This document shows, piece by piece, positions 1 to 7,744 of a stretch of 64,000 bases of DNA. Under the pieces are notes generated by a model. That model was not told the origin of the DNA. It worked only from the letters and a program-made list of their open reading frames with translations, and did no database searches. The first letter of the stretch is position 1. Each line of letters begins with the position of its first letter. A program made the translations under genes and the position numbers. This DNA comes from Pseudomonas multiresinivorans (GTDB taxonomy: Bacteria > Pseudomonadota > Gammaproteobacteria > Pseudomonadales > Pseudomonadaceae), in contig NZ_CP048833.1 in assembly GCF_012971725.1 (NCBI RefSeq), forward strand, positions 4,340,001 to 4,404,000. The letters run 5' to 3'.

Positions 1-4
1 CGAA

Positions 5-1339
5 TCAAGCTGCAGGTTTGAGGGCGACGTGCGGCGTTGCTTGAGTTTTCATAAGCCAGACGATGACTGCCGCGACGACAAAGGCGGTGGCGAACAACAG
101 GTAGAGATCCGCAGGACTCCAGCTGGCATCGATTAACCGGCCCGCAACTAACGGAGAGAGAATTGCCCCCGCGCGGCCCATGCCGATGCCCCAGCCCAAC
201 GCTGTGACGCGTTGCTCAGGGCCGTAAATGCTTGGGGTCAGCGCATACAACCCCGCTACACATCCATTCACCAGCACGCCGATCATGAGCACAAGACCAA
301 AGGCTACGCTGAGGTTTGAAGTGAAATGAACGAACGCGGCGAGGAAGAGAGCATTAAGAATCAGATAACTCATCAGCACTCGCGACAGGCGATACCGGGC
401 CGCGAGCAGGCCAATCAGGGAAGTCCCAACAATACCCCCCACATTGAGAAGTACACCTCCGGTGATCCCTTGCTGGTTCGACAGGCCTGCAGTGACCAGA
501 AGCTTCGGCGTCCAGCTCATGACGAAGTAAAAGCCGAACATCACCAGGAAGAAGCCAGCCCATACCAACAGTGTTGGTCGCAGAAGCTCTTTCGAAAACA
601 ATCCGGCAAACGTCTGGCGTAGCGAGGACTGGTTGCCCTGCTCCACCCTAGGCATGTCTGAGATCTGCTCAATGCCAACTCGGCTCAAAAGTTGGTTAAT
701 GCGAGCCAAGGCATTTTTAGGCTGACGCACAACGAGGTAGGCGATGGATTCAGGGAGCAGGAAGAACATCACTGGCAGCGTGAGCAGCGTCGCCACACCT
801 CCGTAGAGGAAGACGGAGCGCCATCCCATATGCGGAATTATCTGAGCAGCAATTACGCCACCGACGGTTGCTCCCAGCGCATATGCAGTCGACTGCAGAC
901 TGATCGCAAGGCTTCTCCATTTACTGTTGGCGTATTCACCGGCGATAACGTAGCTGCTGGCCAGCACACCGCCAATTCCCAATCCTGTCAGCAGCCTCAA
1001 TGCACCGAGCATCGTCACAGAGGTCGATTGCGATGACAGAAGCATCCCGATACCTGCGATCGAAATGCAGAGCAAAATCAGCGGACGGCGTCCAAATCTG
1101 TCTGCCCAAGGTGCAATGAAAAGTGATCCGAGCGCCATGCCGATCAGACCAGCGCTGAGTAGATAGCCGAGCTCTATGCCGCTAAGCCCCCATTCACTCG
1201 ATACGGATGCCGCGGTGAAAGCCATCACCAGCACATCGAAGCCATCAAGCATGTTAATGAGGAAACAGAGGGAGATGACCACCCACTGGAATTTGCCCAT
1301 GTCCTTCTGATCAAGCTGAACGTTGATCGACTGGCTCAT
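5..1339 (-). CDS. MFS transporter, aromatic acid:H+ symporter (AAHS) type
   Basis: A 444-aa major facilitator protein with about twelve hydrophobic segments. The DGFD motif in the first helix, followed by the loop motif with ADRFGRRP near residue 80, is typical of the AAHS group (BenK, PcaK, VanK). It would bring an aromatic acid across the inner membrane with protons. It is the last gene of the minus-strand order reductase, oxygenase, formaldehyde dehydrogenase, transporter, so its likely substrate is the methoxy-aromatic acid that the Rieske pair demethylates (inferred from context). A 192-bp gap with inverted repeats separates it from fdhA, so it may be partly uncoupled. The C-terminus ends only 4 bases inside the window edge but the stop codon is present. 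Confidence 0.88.
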   Translation of the reverse strand: MSQSINVQLDQKDMGKFQWVVISLCFLINMLDGFDVLVMAFTAASVSSEWGLSGIELGYLLSAGLIGMALGSLFIAPWADRFGRRPLILLCISIAGIGMLLSSQSTSVTMLGALRLLTGLGIGGVLASSYVIAGEYANSKWRSLAISLQSTAYALGATVGGVIAAQIIPHMGWRSVFLYGGVATLLTLPVMFFLLPESIAYLVVRQPKNALARINQLLSRVGIEQISDMPRVEQGNQSSLRQTFAGLFSKELLRPTLLVWAGFFLVMFGFYFVMSWTPKLLVTAGLSNQQGITGGVLLNVGGIVGTSLIGLLAARYRLSRVLMSYLILNALFLAAFVHFTSNLSVAFGLVLMIGVLVNGCVAGLYALTPSIYGPEQRVTALGWGIGMGRAGAILSPLVAGRLIDASWSPADLYLLFATAFVVAAVIVWLMKTQATPHVALKPAA

Positions 1340-1460
1340 TTGATGGCCCCCAAGTCACTGCTTGAGGTTTTTCGGAGACGACCGTAGCCGCCCTGCTAAG
1401 GAGGGAGCGTGAGATTTTCATCGGAAACCTTTTTGTTTTTGTTATGCGTGCAACGCAAGG

Positions 1461-1519
1461 GCTTGGCCAAATGGGCCAAGCACTGACAAGCTGCCACCCC
1501 GTGGCAAAGAGGCGGCAGC
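1461..1519. repeat. Two inverted repeats between fdhA and the transporter gene
   Basis: GCTTGGCC (1461-1468) and GGCCAAGC (1474-1481) form a perfect 8-bp stem with a 5-base loop. A second pair, GCTGCC (1490-1495) and GGCAGC (1514-1519), lies next to the fdhA stop codon. Neither is followed by a clear T-run on the minus strand. They are better read as transcript-processing or attenuation hairpins than as a full terminator. Confidence 0.45.
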
Positions 1520-1531
1520 CGGTGTGCTAGG

Positions 1532-2731
1532 TCAAGCGGCGCGGAACAGGTTGTGCGGGTCGATGACGAATTTCTTCGGTACGCCGGCATCGAATTCGCC
1601 GTAGCCTTTCGGCGCATCGTCGAGGGTGATGACTTCCACCCCGACGATGTCGGCGATCTTGATGCGATCCCACATGATCGCCTGCATCAGCTGGCGGTTG
1701 TACTTCATCACCGGGGTCTGGCCGGTGTGGAAGCTGTGCGACTTGGCCCAGCCCAGTCCGAAGCGGATGCTCAGCGAGCCCTGCTTGGCAGCCGCGTCCA
1801 CCGCGCCCGGATCCTCGGTAACGTACAGGCCTGGAATGCCGATCTTGCCGGCAACCCGCACCACGCCCATCAGCGAGTTCAGCACCGTGGCCGGTGCTTC
1901 GTGCTGCGAGCCCGAGTGGCCGTGGCCGCGAGCCTCGAAGCCCACAGCGTCGACCGCGCAATCCACTTCCGGTTCGCCCAGTAGATCAGCGATCTGCTCG
2001 TGCAGCGGGGTGTCTTTGGACAGGTCGGCGATCTCAAAGCCCTGCGCCTTGGCATGGGCAAGGCGGGTCGGGTTGACGTCACCGACGATTACCACCGCGG
2101 CGCCCAACAGGCGGGCGGAGGCTGCGGCGGCGAGACCAACAGGGCCTGCTCCGGCGATGTAGACGGTGCTACCTGGGCCAACGCCGGCAGTTACCGCACC
2201 GTGGTAACCGGTGGGCAGGATGTCGGAGAGACAGGTCAGATCGCGGATCTTCTCCATAGCTGCGTCGCGGTTGGGCAGGCGCAGCAGGTTGAAGTCGGCG
2301 TAGGGAACCATAACGTACTCCGCCTGGCCGCCGACCCAGCCGCCCATGTCAACGTAGCCATAAGCACCGCCGGCGCGAGCCGGGTTGACCGTCAGGCAGA
2401 CGCCGGTGTGCTGCTCCTTGCAGGTGCGGCAGTGGCCACAGGCGACGTTGAACGGCACGGAGACCAGGTCGCCGATCTTCATGGTTTCCACGCCGCGGCC
2501 GATCTCCACCACCTCGCCGGTGATCTCATGGCCCAACACCAATCCTTCCGGAGCGGTGGTACGGCCACGCACCATGTGCTGGTCAGAGCCGCAGATGTTG
2601 GTGGAGACCACGCGCAGGATCACCCCGTGATCGATCTGCTTGCCCTGCGGATCCTGCATTTTCGGATAAGGGATATTCTGCACTTCGACCTTGCCAGGGC
2701 CGAGATAAACCACACCACGATTTCCAGACAT
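1532..2731 (-). CDS. fdhA: Formaldehyde dehydrogenase, glutathione-independent
   Basis: A 399-aa zinc-dependent medium-chain dehydrogenase, the same length as the Pseudomonas putida enzyme that oxidises formaldehyde to formate with NAD+ and no glutathione. Visible features are the catalytic zinc site (C47 in CGSDQH, then GHE at 67-69), four structural-zinc cysteines at 98, 101, 104 and 112, and the Rossmann motif GAGPVGL. The ATG at 2731 is chosen because GGAGG lies 4 bases upstream. Longer upstream reading would add 47 residues with no homology and would overlap vanA. It starts 79 bp after vanA. Its presence in the operon is explained by the formaldehyde released on aromatic O-demethylation. 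Confidence 0.94.
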   Translation of the reverse strand: MSGNRGVVYLGPGKVEVQNIPYPKMQDPQGKQIDHGVILRVVSTNICGSDQHMVRGRTTAPEGLVLGHEITGEVVEIGRGVETMKIGDLVSVPFNVACGHCRTCKEQHTGVCLTVNPARAGGAYGYVDMGGWVGGQAEYVMVPYADFNLLRLPNRDAAMEKIRDLTCLSDILPTGYHGAVTAGVGPGSTVYIAGAGPVGLAAAASARLLGAAVVIVGDVNPTRLAHAKAQGFEIADLSKDTPLHEQIADLLGEPEVDCAVDAVGFEARGHGHSGSQHEAPATVLNSLMGVVRVAGKIGIPGLYVTEDPGAVDAAAKQGSLSIRFGLGWAKSHSFHTGQTPVMKYNRQLMQAIMWDRIKIADIVGVEVITLDDAPKGYGEFDAGVPKKFVIDPHNLFRAA

Positions 2732-2810
2732 ATGTCCTCCATCTATGCGCCGTTGGCGCCCTGTGAGATGTGTTGCGAGGAGGCTGTTGTGGTCGCCTCC
2801 TGGTTGACCA

Positions 2811-3887
2811 TCAAGATTCTTGGCGCAGTTGCTCAATGATCTTGCGAGCCCGGTTGGCGCCGACGTCGACATGGATATCGATCATCGGCCCAACCCCGAA
2901 CTCGACCATGTTTTGGTACTGAGCTTCGATGACGACCTTGTCTTCATCGAAGGTCATCGCGGTCTGTTCGACGACCTTCGCCTTGATCTCTTCGTGATTG
3001 CTCTTCGGGTTGGTTGCGATAGTCCAGAAGTAGTGACTGGTGTTTTCAGTCTCAGGAGTTACGCCGTGGAAGCCCCGCATGTGGAAGCCGCCACGAGCAG
3101 GATCATCAAGCGAGTCAGTGCCGGCATCGACCGCACCAGTCCAAATACGGAGGTGGGTGACGTGGAACTCAATTTCTTGCCAACGATCGACATTGCCCTT
3201 AAAGGGATAGGCCGCCGTATAGGTGGGCGGTGGTACCGAGTCCGGCATGTGGCGAACGACCCGCACCGTTTTGTCATCGCTCTCAACGCGCATCTGAGCG
3301 TTCATGTGGATGCTGGCGTTCCCGCCAATGGTGCGCAGATGCACGTATCCCAGATGGCTCAGATCAAGAAGGTTGTCGTGGATGAGCTGGTAGGGAGCGT
3401 CGTAGTGATAGACGTCCCCCTCGTAAAGATACTCGCCGCTAGTGTGGACATCGTAGGCCGGCGGTTCGCAGGTCGGTTCTTTATGATCCGCACTGCCGAA
3501 CCAGATCCAGAGGATCTGATCGCGCTCGCGAACGTGGTAGGTAGGAACTTTGGCTTTCGTCGGAACCTTGGCCTGTCCTGGCACTTCCAGGCATTGCCCG
3601 GCGCCGTTAAACAGCAGGCCGTGGTAACCACAGCGAATGCCCTGCCCCTCAAGCGTGCCGTGCGACAGCGGCAGAGCTCGGTGGCAGCAACGATCTTCGA
3701 GAGCTGCGGGTTGACCATCAGCAGTACGGAACAGCACGACCGGCTTGCCGAGCAAGGTTCTGCCTACCGGCTTGTCTTTCAGCTCCCAGGCAAATCCTGC
3801 GACATACCACTGGTTCAGCGGGAATTTTGGCAGCTCTGCAGGAGCACCAACCTCATATGCGAGCGACTGAGCTTGCGATGTACTCAT
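2811..3887 (-). CDS. vanA: Rieske non-haem iron oxygenase, aromatic O-demethylase (VanA-like)
   Basis: A 358-aa Rieske oxygenase of the vanillate O-demethylase class. The Rieske [2Fe-2S] ligands are C67, H69, C86 and H89, in a CxH...CxxH spacing. The mononuclear iron site lies in DNLLDLSHLGYVH. It would oxidatively remove a methyl group, releasing formaldehyde, using electrons from the neighbouring reductase. It has a longer N-terminus (about 20 residues before the conserved NQWYVAGF segment) and diverges clearly from P. putida VanA as I remember it. The substrate could therefore be isovanillate, veratrate or another methoxy-arene rather than vanillate. The neighbouring reductase, FdhA and AAHS transporter support the pathway assignment, while the exact substrate is inferred. 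Confidence 0.85.
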   Translation of the reverse strand: MSTSQAQSLAYEVGAPAELPKFPLNQWYVAGFAWELKDKPVGRTLLGKPVVLFRTADGQPAALEDRCCHRALPLSHGTLEGQGIRCGYHGLLFNGAGQCLEVPGQAKVPTKAKVPTYHVRERDQILWIWFGSADHKEPTCEPPAYDVHTSGEYLYEGDVYHYDAPYQLIHDNLLDLSHLGYVHLRTIGGNASIHMNAQMRVESDDKTVRVVRHMPDSVPPPTYTAAYPFKGNVDRWQEIEFHVTHLRIWTGAVDAGTDSLDDPARGGFHMRGFHGVTPETENTSHYFWTIATNPKSNHEEIKAKVVEQTAMTFDEDKVVIEAQYQNMVEFGVGPMIDIHVDVGANRARKIIEQLRQES

Positions 3888-3923
3888 AGCGATCTCCAGC
3901 TATCAGGAAGTTCTTGTTAGGAA

Positions 3924-4877
3924 TCACAGATCCAGGACTAAGCGAGGACTGCGGGAGCGGGAACAGCACGGTGTAAAACTGTCGTTCCGCGCATGCTCTG
4001 CGGCGTTCATGTACTGATCGCGATGCTCTGGTTCGCCTGCCAGAACTCGCGTAATACAAGCTCCACAGATGCCCTGTTCGCAGGAGCTCTCGATCTCAAT
4101 GTCGTGCTCCAGCAACACTTCCAGAACGGTCTTTTGCGCAGGAACCTCAATCACGCGGCCAGAGCGCGAGAGCTCGATTTCGAAGGGCTGATCACCTTCA
4201 AGCACCTGCGGGGGCGCAGCGAAATCCTCGCGATGGATTTGCTCATCAGTCCATCCGGCTGCCTTCGCCGTGGATTGAATGTGCGACATGAAGCCCGACG
4301 GCCCGCAAACGTAGAGCTGATCACCCTGCCGCGGCGTTGCAAGGATCTGCGCAGCGTCCAGACGCTGTTCAACCGGGCCGTTGTCGACGTGAAGAAAAAG
4401 ATGCGGCGCGAAGGGAATGTCACTAAGAAGATCGAGGAACGCCAGTCGCTCAATCGAACGACCACAGTAATGGAGTTCGAAGTTCTTCCGTGCCACGAGA
4501 AGTGTGTGAGCCATAGCCAGGATAGGCGTGATGCCGATGCCGCCGGCAAATAACACATAGCGCTCGCCACTCAGATCCAAATCGAACAGGTTGCGGGGAA
4601 GACCGATGGTCAGACTGGAGCCTTCCACGACATCAGCGTGCATGCCTTTGGAACCACCTCGGGACGCCGGTTCGTTGAGCACCGCTATCACGTACCGACC
4701 CCGCTCTTGCGGCGAATTGCACAGCGAGTACTGCCGAATGACACCTGGAGCGACATGAACATCGACATGCGAACCTGCTGAGAAAGCGGGCAGCTCCGAA
4801 CCGTTGGCTGCTGTCAATTCGAAGCTGCAGACGCCTTCCGCTTCAGCGGTTTTCCGAGAGACACAAACTTTGAGCAT
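3924..4877 (-). CDS. vanB: Vanillate O-demethylase reductase subunit (VanB-like)
   Basis: A 317-aa class IA phthalate-dioxygenase-type reductase. It has an N-terminal FMN-binding barrel (RQYSLCN motif near residue 48), then an NAD-binding domain (LFAGGIGITPI and VCGPSGFM), then a C-terminal plant-type [2Fe-2S] ferredoxin domain with CEQGICGAC and a distal cysteine. It passes electrons from NADH to the Rieske oxygenase encoded 36 bp downstream. It is the first gene of the minus-strand operon and faces away from the MarR regulator, so the shared 273-bp intergenic region must hold its promoter. Confidence 0.92.
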   Translation of the reverse strand: MLKVCVSRKTAEAEGVCSFELTAANGSELPAFSAGSHVDVHVAPGVIRQYSLCNSPQERGRYVIAVLNEPASRGGSKGMHADVVEGSSLTIGLPRNLFDLDLSGERYVLFAGGIGITPILAMAHTLLVARKNFELHYCGRSIERLAFLDLLSDIPFAPHLFLHVDNGPVEQRLDAAQILATPRQGDQLYVCGPSGFMSHIQSTAKAAGWTDEQIHREDFAAPPQVLEGDQPFEIELSRSGRVIEVPAQKTVLEVLLEHDIEIESSCEQGICGACITRVLAGEPEHRDQYMNAAEHARNDSFTPCCSRSRSPRLVLDL

Positions 4878-5150
4878 GAGCGTAACCCCACCGCAGATTT
4901 GCAGTGTTTGAAAGCAAATGGACGTTCAGCCGGGTTCGCCAGCAGGGTGCCGGATTACCGGGAGAATGGAGTGAGCGTTGAGATCAGAGAGGGGGAGATA
5001 GGACTAGGCAAGACATGGCACGGCACCTCTATTTTTATTGTCGTGTCGCGAGCGCTTATGATGCGGTCGCGGAATCTTTGTGTGATTCTCATCCTAAGCA
5101 TTTTAGTTGCGATGTCAACCAATTCGACCGCCGAGCAGGAACCGTTCGTC
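4878..5150. promoter_or_regulatory. Divergent promoter region between vanB and the MarR gene
   Basis: This 273-bp stretch separates the two divergent genes and must drive both. An open frame continues upstream of the MarR start here, but the residues it would add do not look like MarR sequence. I see no long palindrome, only a weak GTTG-N6-CAAC pair near 5108-5121 just before the regulator. No exact promoter can be placed with confidence. Confidence 0.4.
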
Positions 5151-5615
5151 ATGCGAGACACCCCTTTGAACCTGGATCGGTACGTACCAGCGCTACTCAC
5201 GTTCCTGACCAACAAGATGTCCAGCGGCGCATCAGCGTGCTACCGCAAGCACTTCAGCATCGGGATTGTGGAATGGCGCCTGTTGGCTTTGCTTGCCGTT
5301 GAAAACCACATCAGCGCCAATCGAATGGTGCAGGTTATTGGCCTAGACAAGAGTGCTGTCAGCCGAGCGCTGCAGGTTCTCGAACGTGATGGGCATGTAG
5401 TGACCGAGGTCGATGCAAAAGACGCGCGTCGTTATACCGTCGCCCTTACGACGTCGGGACGAAAGCTACATGACCGTGTGCTGGTGACTGCGCTGGAACG
5501 CGAACGGCTTCTTCTGGCAGCACTTGACGATGATGAGGTCGATACGCTGATCGACTTCCTACATCGTATGAGCGGGCAGCTAGACGCGATGAATGCGGTG
5601 GAGCCAGAAGAGTAA
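5151..5615 (+). CDS. MarR family transcriptional regulator
   Basis: A 154-aa winged-helix regulator. The recognition region reads LDKSAVSRALQVLERDGHV followed by the DARRYTVALT wing, which is classic MarR. The ATG at 5151 has AGGA about 10 bases upstream and gives the normal MarR length, so the longer in-frame extension back to 4899 is not used. It is transcribed away from vanB, the usual arrangement for a local repressor released by the aromatic substrate. The well-known VanR of pseudomonads belongs to the GntR family. A MarR regulator here therefore suggests a differently assembled demethylation module. The ligand is unknown. Confidence 0.88.
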   Translation: MRDTPLNLDRYVPALLTFLTNKMSSGASACYRKHFSIGIVEWRLLALLAVENHISANRMVQVIGLDKSAVSRALQVLERDGHVVTEVDAKDARRYTVALTTSGRKLHDRVLVTALERERLLLAALDDDEVDTLIDFLHRMSGQLDAMNAVEPEE

Positions 5616-5694
5616 AGGCTGCGGTCAGTTTGGTCTGTCCCGGGCTGAGTGGACACTGACTTAAGGTGGATAATGTCCACCGCAAGGAGTGTTC

Positions 5695-5988
5695 ATGACC
5701 CAGACCAGACGACGTTTTCCCGAATCCTTCAAACGCGAGGCGGTAGACCAGGTACTTGCCGGCACGCCGCTTCGTCATGTGGCCGAGACGCTCGGCATCG
5801 CTGAAAGCCTGCTGGGCAAATGGAAGCGCCAGTACGAGCAGCAAGGTGACGATGCCTTTCCGGGCAACGGCAAGCAGCGTGGTGAGAGCGCGGAGTTGCG
5901 TCGTCTACGCCAGCAACTGGCTCAGGTCACCATGGAGCGCGATGTTTTAAAAAAGGCGCTCGCCATCTTCTCGCAGCCCACGAAGTGA
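5695..5988 (+). CDS. IS3-family transposase OrfA
   Basis: A 97-aa protein with an N-terminal helix-turn-helix (RRRFPESFKREAVDQVL to the WKRQYEQQG segment) and a C-terminal leucine-zipper-like stretch (ELRRLRQQLAQVTMERDVLKKAL), the standard IS3 OrfA layout. The ATG at 5695 has AAGGAG 5 bases upstream. It binds the IS ends and, when fused to OrfB by frameshifting, forms the active transposase. Its stop overlaps the OrfB GTG. Confidence 0.92.
   Translation: MTQTRRRFPESFKREAVDQVLAGTPLRHVAETLGIAESLLGKWKRQYEQQGDDAFPGNGKQRGESAELRRLRQQLAQVTMERDVLKKALAIFSQPTK
5949..5955 (+). other. Programmed -1 frameshift site of the IS
   Basis: The heptamer AAAAAAG lies in the OrfA frame about 35 bases before the OrfA stop. 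A_AAA_AAG is the common IS3 slippery sequence, allowing ribosomes to slip into the OrfB frame and make OrfAB. Confidence 0.75.
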
Positions 5989-6851
5989 AGTTCCGCGCCA
6001 TCGAGGCGTTGGCTGGTCGCTATCCCGTAGCGCCAATGTGCCGGCTGCTGCGGGTATCCCGCAGCGGCTTCTATGCCTGGCAGCAGCGGCCACCTTCGGC
6101 GAGAGAGATGGCGAATCGGCGTCTGAGCAAGGAGATCCGCACCATTCACCACGAGGTGAATGGGATCTATGGCCATCGCCGAATCAAGGCCGAGTTGGCG
6201 GCTATGGGGCATGCTTGTGGTCGACACCGGGTTGCTCGACTGATGCGCGAAGCCGGTCTGCGCGTTCGCTCGCGCAAGCGCTGGCGGCTGGTTTCCAGCA
6301 GTCGTCATGCTCTGCCGATTGCCCCGAACCACCTGGATCGCCAGTTCGCCTCGGATCGCGCCAATCGACACTGGGTCTCGGACATGACCTACGTGCGGAC
6401 GGCCCAAGGTTGGCTGTATCTGGCAGTCGTGCTCGATCTCTATTCACGAGCAGTCGTCGGTTGGGCGATGCACCACCGCATGCAGCAGGCCTTGGTACAC
6501 GCCGCCCTGGAGATGGCCATTGCACGCCGACAGCCGAAAGAAGAAGTGCTGCTGCACTCGGATCGAGGCAGCCAATACTGCGCGTACGACTACCAGGCCT
6601 TACTTCGACGACATCGAATCGTGCCCAGCCATTCACGTCCCGGGAACTGCTGGGACAACGCCGCGATGGAGAGTTTCTTCCGTTCGCTGAAGGCTGAGCG
6701 GGTGTACCTGACGCGCTATGCCAGCTACCACGAGGCGAAAACTGACCTGTTCGACTACATCCGCTTTTACAATCACCGTCGCCGCCACTCGACGCTGGGC
6801 TATCTCAGCCCGATGGAGTTTGAGCGGCGCTATGCGAGCAGTAACTCTTAA
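5985..6851 (+). CDS. IS3-family transposase OrfB (DDE integrase core)
   Basis: A 288-aa rve-type integrase domain. The catalytic triad is visible: D in HWVSDMTYV, D in LLHSDRGSQY, and E in DNAAMESFF, with the K/R-rich FKxRxxxR-like downstream segment. An N-terminal HTH_21-like stretch (NGIYGHRRIKAEL) precedes it. The GTG at 5985 overlaps the OrfA stop as GTGA, but the productive form is probably the OrfAB fusion. No internal stop or deletion is seen. Confidence 0.93.
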   Translation: MKFRAIEALAGRYPVAPMCRLLRVSRSGFYAWQQRPPSAREMANRRLSKEIRTIHHEVNGIYGHRRIKAELAAMGHACGRHRVARLMREAGLRVRSRKRWRLVSSSRHALPIAPNHLDRQFASDRANRHWVSDMTYVRTAQGWLYLAVVLDLYSRAVVGWAMHHRMQQALVHAALEMAIARRQPKEEVLLHSDRGSQYCAYDYQALLRRHRIVPSHSRPGNCWDNAAMESFFRSLKAERVYLTRYASYHEAKTDLFDYIRFYNHRRRHSTLGYLSPMEFERRYASSNS

Positions 6852-6937
6852 CTACCTGTCCACCAGCTCCGGGACAGACCAACGTCGCCCTCTGCCGACA
6901 AACCTCGTCCATCCAACCCCTCTGAAGGAGTAGCGCT

Positions 6938-7483
6938 GTGAGCGGATTAGCCAATCGTATTGAAGCCGCCTATCAAGAGGCCAAGAGCGGCCGCTGGAAG
7001 GACGTCATGGCCCTTTGGGCAGATGCCCCGGCAGTTGCTCGGCGCTGCAGTCGCTTTCAGAAAGAAACATCCGGCTGGACGTTCCTACATCAGGCTGCCT
7101 ACTTCGGGCACGAGAAGGCGTGCCTAGAGTTGATTCGCCTTGGGGCAGCCGTGTCAGCACTTTCTGTAACCAGAGAGAGCCCTGCCGAGGTTGCAGCAAA
7201 ACACGGCCATTCGAATATCGTGGCCCTACTCCGCAGAGCACATGTCGACGAAGAATCACTATGGTCAGCCCCGAGCGATCCGGACGTGCTCCCGAGTAGC
7301 CATGCGTGGAATGATGCGACTGAGCGTCGAGCTGCCGAAAATCTCTACGTTGCATATGCCGGCGGGACGCTCGAGATCCTCAGAGGATCAAGGTATTACG
7401 TTGACGCATTCGAGCGCGTACTGGTGGGCTGGCACGGCACATACGACCCACCGTATGGGATGGATGACATGCCACTTATTTGA
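6938..7483 (+). CDS. Ankyrin-repeat protein
   Basis: A 181-aa protein starting at a GTG with AAGGAG 7 bases upstream. Residues about 45-110 carry two ankyrin-like units (GWTFLHQAAYFGHEKACLELIRLGA, then ESPAEVAAKHGHSNIVALLRR). The tail (NLYVAYAGGTLEILRGSRYYVDAFERVLVGWHGTYDPP) is not ankyrin, and I do not recognise it. It probably mediates protein-protein contact, but the partner is unknown. It lies alone between the IS and the large helicase gene on the same strand, 261 bp ahead of the latter. Confidence 0.75.
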   Translation: MSGLANRIEAAYQEAKSGRWKDVMALWADAPAVARRCSRFQKETSGWTFLHQAAYFGHEKACLELIRLGAAVSALSVTRESPAEVAAKHGHSNIVALLRRAHVDEESLWSAPSDPDVLPSSHAWNDATERRAAENLYVAYAGGTLEILRGSRYYVDAFERVLVGWHGTYDPPYGMDDMPLI

Positions 7484-7706
7484 GCAGCACCTGTTCAACC
7501 CATCACGTTTGCCCAGATGCTCGCTCAGCGCAATTCGCTTTCTCTGAGTTATTCCTCTATTTCCGATTTACCTAACTAGATCGCCTTAGCAATACAGCTC
7601 GTCAACTCGACACATTGGCCACTCGCCATCATAAGTGTCAGCCGATAGGATGACGCGATGCATGGAAGCGCGCGCCGGGGACTATCCGGCTCGAGAGTCT
7701 TCCGAC

Positions 7707-7726
7707 ACCTAGCCGTTTGGCTAGGT
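7707..7726 (+). promoter_or_regulatory. Perfect hairpin just upstream of the helicase ribosome-binding site
   Basis: ACCTAGCC and GGCTAGGT form an 8-bp perfect inverted repeat around GTTT. The repeat ends 6 bases before the AAGGAG that serves the large helicase gene. It could be a repressor operator or an RNA hairpin in the 5' leader that affects translation. No T-run follows, so it is not a normal terminator. Confidence 0.5.
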
Positions 7727-7744
7727 TTGGACAAGGAGATCGGC

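Larger units (their letters stand above)
5631..6881 (+). mobile_element. IS3-family insertion sequence
   Basis: A 1251-bp element bounded by imperfect terminal inverted repeats. The left end begins TGGTCTGTCCCGG at 5631 and the right end closes CCGGGACAGACCA at 6881, with the inner TGGACA also matching. It holds the two overlapping reading frames and the slippery site expected of IS3. The three or four bases on either side do not form an obvious target duplication. Both frames appear intact, so it may still be active. Confidence 0.93.

Noticed and set aside
5021..5036. TGGCACGGCACCTCTA as a sigma-54 promoter for the MarR gene
   Set aside because: The -24 half fits, but the -12 element lacks the required GC.
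4899..5150. Longer start for the MarR regulator
   Set aside because: It adds 84 unrelated residues. The ATG at 5151 has a ribosome-binding site and gives normal MarR length.
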